DNA from: Serilophus lunatus
Lineage: Eukaryota > Chordata > Aves > Passeriformes > Eurylaimidae
Assembly (NCBI GenBank): GCA_013399895.1
Contig: VXBA01001259.1
Coordinates: forward strand, 1-64,000
DNA: 64,000 nucleotides
Direction of reading: 5' to 3'
Shown: in pieces, positions 63,246 to 64,000 of the stretch
How the letters are laid out: every line of letters starts with the position of its first letter
Position numbering within the stretch: position 1 is the first letter of the stretch
Translations under genes and position numbers: made by a program
Notes under the pieces: generated by a model
What the model was told of the DNA's origin: nothing
Databases searched by the model: none
Seen by the model: only the letters and a program-made list of their open reading frames with translations

Positions 63246-64000
63246 GAGGGTTAATTGCCATATACTAAGTTCCACATGATTTCATAACAAATAATAGTAC
63301 TTGCCAATAAAAGTCTGTACATATAAATCATTTGGCATCTATAAATGTCTAAGGTAGGTGAAGTTTATGACTGAAAATTATGGATTAGAAATGTCAGTAA
63401 AATAGAAGACAGCCTGTAATTACAGATTATGGAGGGGCACGTTACAGCAGGATGCCTCACCTACAAAACCTGGAGAGGTTCCACACAGTTGTCAAGTTCC
63501 ATTTAGCAATATTTTTTGTTGCTTGGTTGATTGCTTTATAAATTAAAGATTGTCTTTCTAGACTATAGAGGCATGTGATAAAAACTTCTGAAAATTTATT
63601 GTTTCAAGGTGCAGGTAAGTTCTTCCACTCAGTTCTGTGTATTTTCCCTGTCATTCATCTTCCCTGTTTCTTTTCAGTCTTTTCTGCATCTACTCTTAAT
63701 TTTTCATTATGGGGTGCAATTGCTTCTTAATCTTCAAAACCTGGAAGAAGGACTTTTGTATCCAAGACCCGAATATTTTCCTCTAGAGTCCGAGCCTAAT
63801 TTAATGGCATTTCATCTCTCTTCTTTCACCTCCTTGAGGATACTGATCTTCACTGTGTTTCACCCTGACCAGATGAGGGTATCATAAGTCACTTTGTTCA
63901 GGTAACTATTTATTTTTTAAGCAAAAACTTTTCAGGCAGGATAAACACAACTGAAGAGCCAAACTCAAACATTTTTTTGATGAAAATACATAACAAATAA
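63246..64000. other. Right edge, nothing recognised
   Basis: AT-rich sequence after the last CR1. No exon or repeat was recognised up to the window end. Confidence 0.45.

Overview
The window is avian nuclear DNA. It is AT-rich and intron-rich, with two CpG-rich promoters and about seventeen fragments of CR1, the dominant bird LINE, several of which still carry the CR1 3' tail repeat. It also has two solo retroviral LTRs, one of a type I recognise as the widespread avian ERVL LTR. The ERVL LTR together with the dense CR1 suggests a neoavian bird rather than a galliform, but I cannot name the species.

Two complete protein-coding genes lie tail to tail. WASHC5 (strumpellin, WASH complex subunit 5) runs on the + strand. 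Its promoter is at about 480-800, its coding exons span 1654-28259, and all introns are GT-AG. The joined reading frame is 1159 codons, the same length as human. SQLE (squalene monooxygenase) runs on the - strand, with its ATG at 58581 and its stop at 44039. Eleven exons give 574 codons, again the human length, and the catalytic Tyr195 and FAD-binding Asp408 fall at the human residue numbers. The same convergent pair exists in mammals, where NSMCE2 lies head to head with WASHC5. NSMCE2 would therefore start off the left edge, and its first exon may lie in the shared CpG island.

The layout is as follows. 1-480 has no recognised gene. 480-1030 is the CpG island and WASHC5 exon 1. 1540-28259 is WASHC5, with CR1 pieces in introns 6, 7, 8, 23 and 27. 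28.3-44.0 kb is the intergenic space, which carries the 3' UTRs at its edges and is otherwise a graveyard of CR1 copies plus the two solo LTRs at 29951-30472 and 30602-31995. It includes one 3.3-kb CR1 with remains of both ORFs and one CR1 3' piece with a 138-codon open frame. 44039-58581 is SQLE. 58.2-59.25 kb is the SQLE CpG island, broken by a 48-base assembly gap inside a GC-rich minisatellite. 59.25-64 kb has two CR1 fragments and no gene I can recognise.

The two genes are neighbours but do not share a pathway. Strumpellin is a scaffold in the endosomal actin-nucleating WASH complex. SQLE carries out the first oxygenation step of sterol synthesis in the ER. I found no undescribed system. 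The most unusual structures are matching G-rich (GGGCT)n tracts at both promoters in the sense direction, a well-preserved GC-rich solo LTR with a perfect target-site duplication, and possible upstream reading frames at the 5' ends of both genes.
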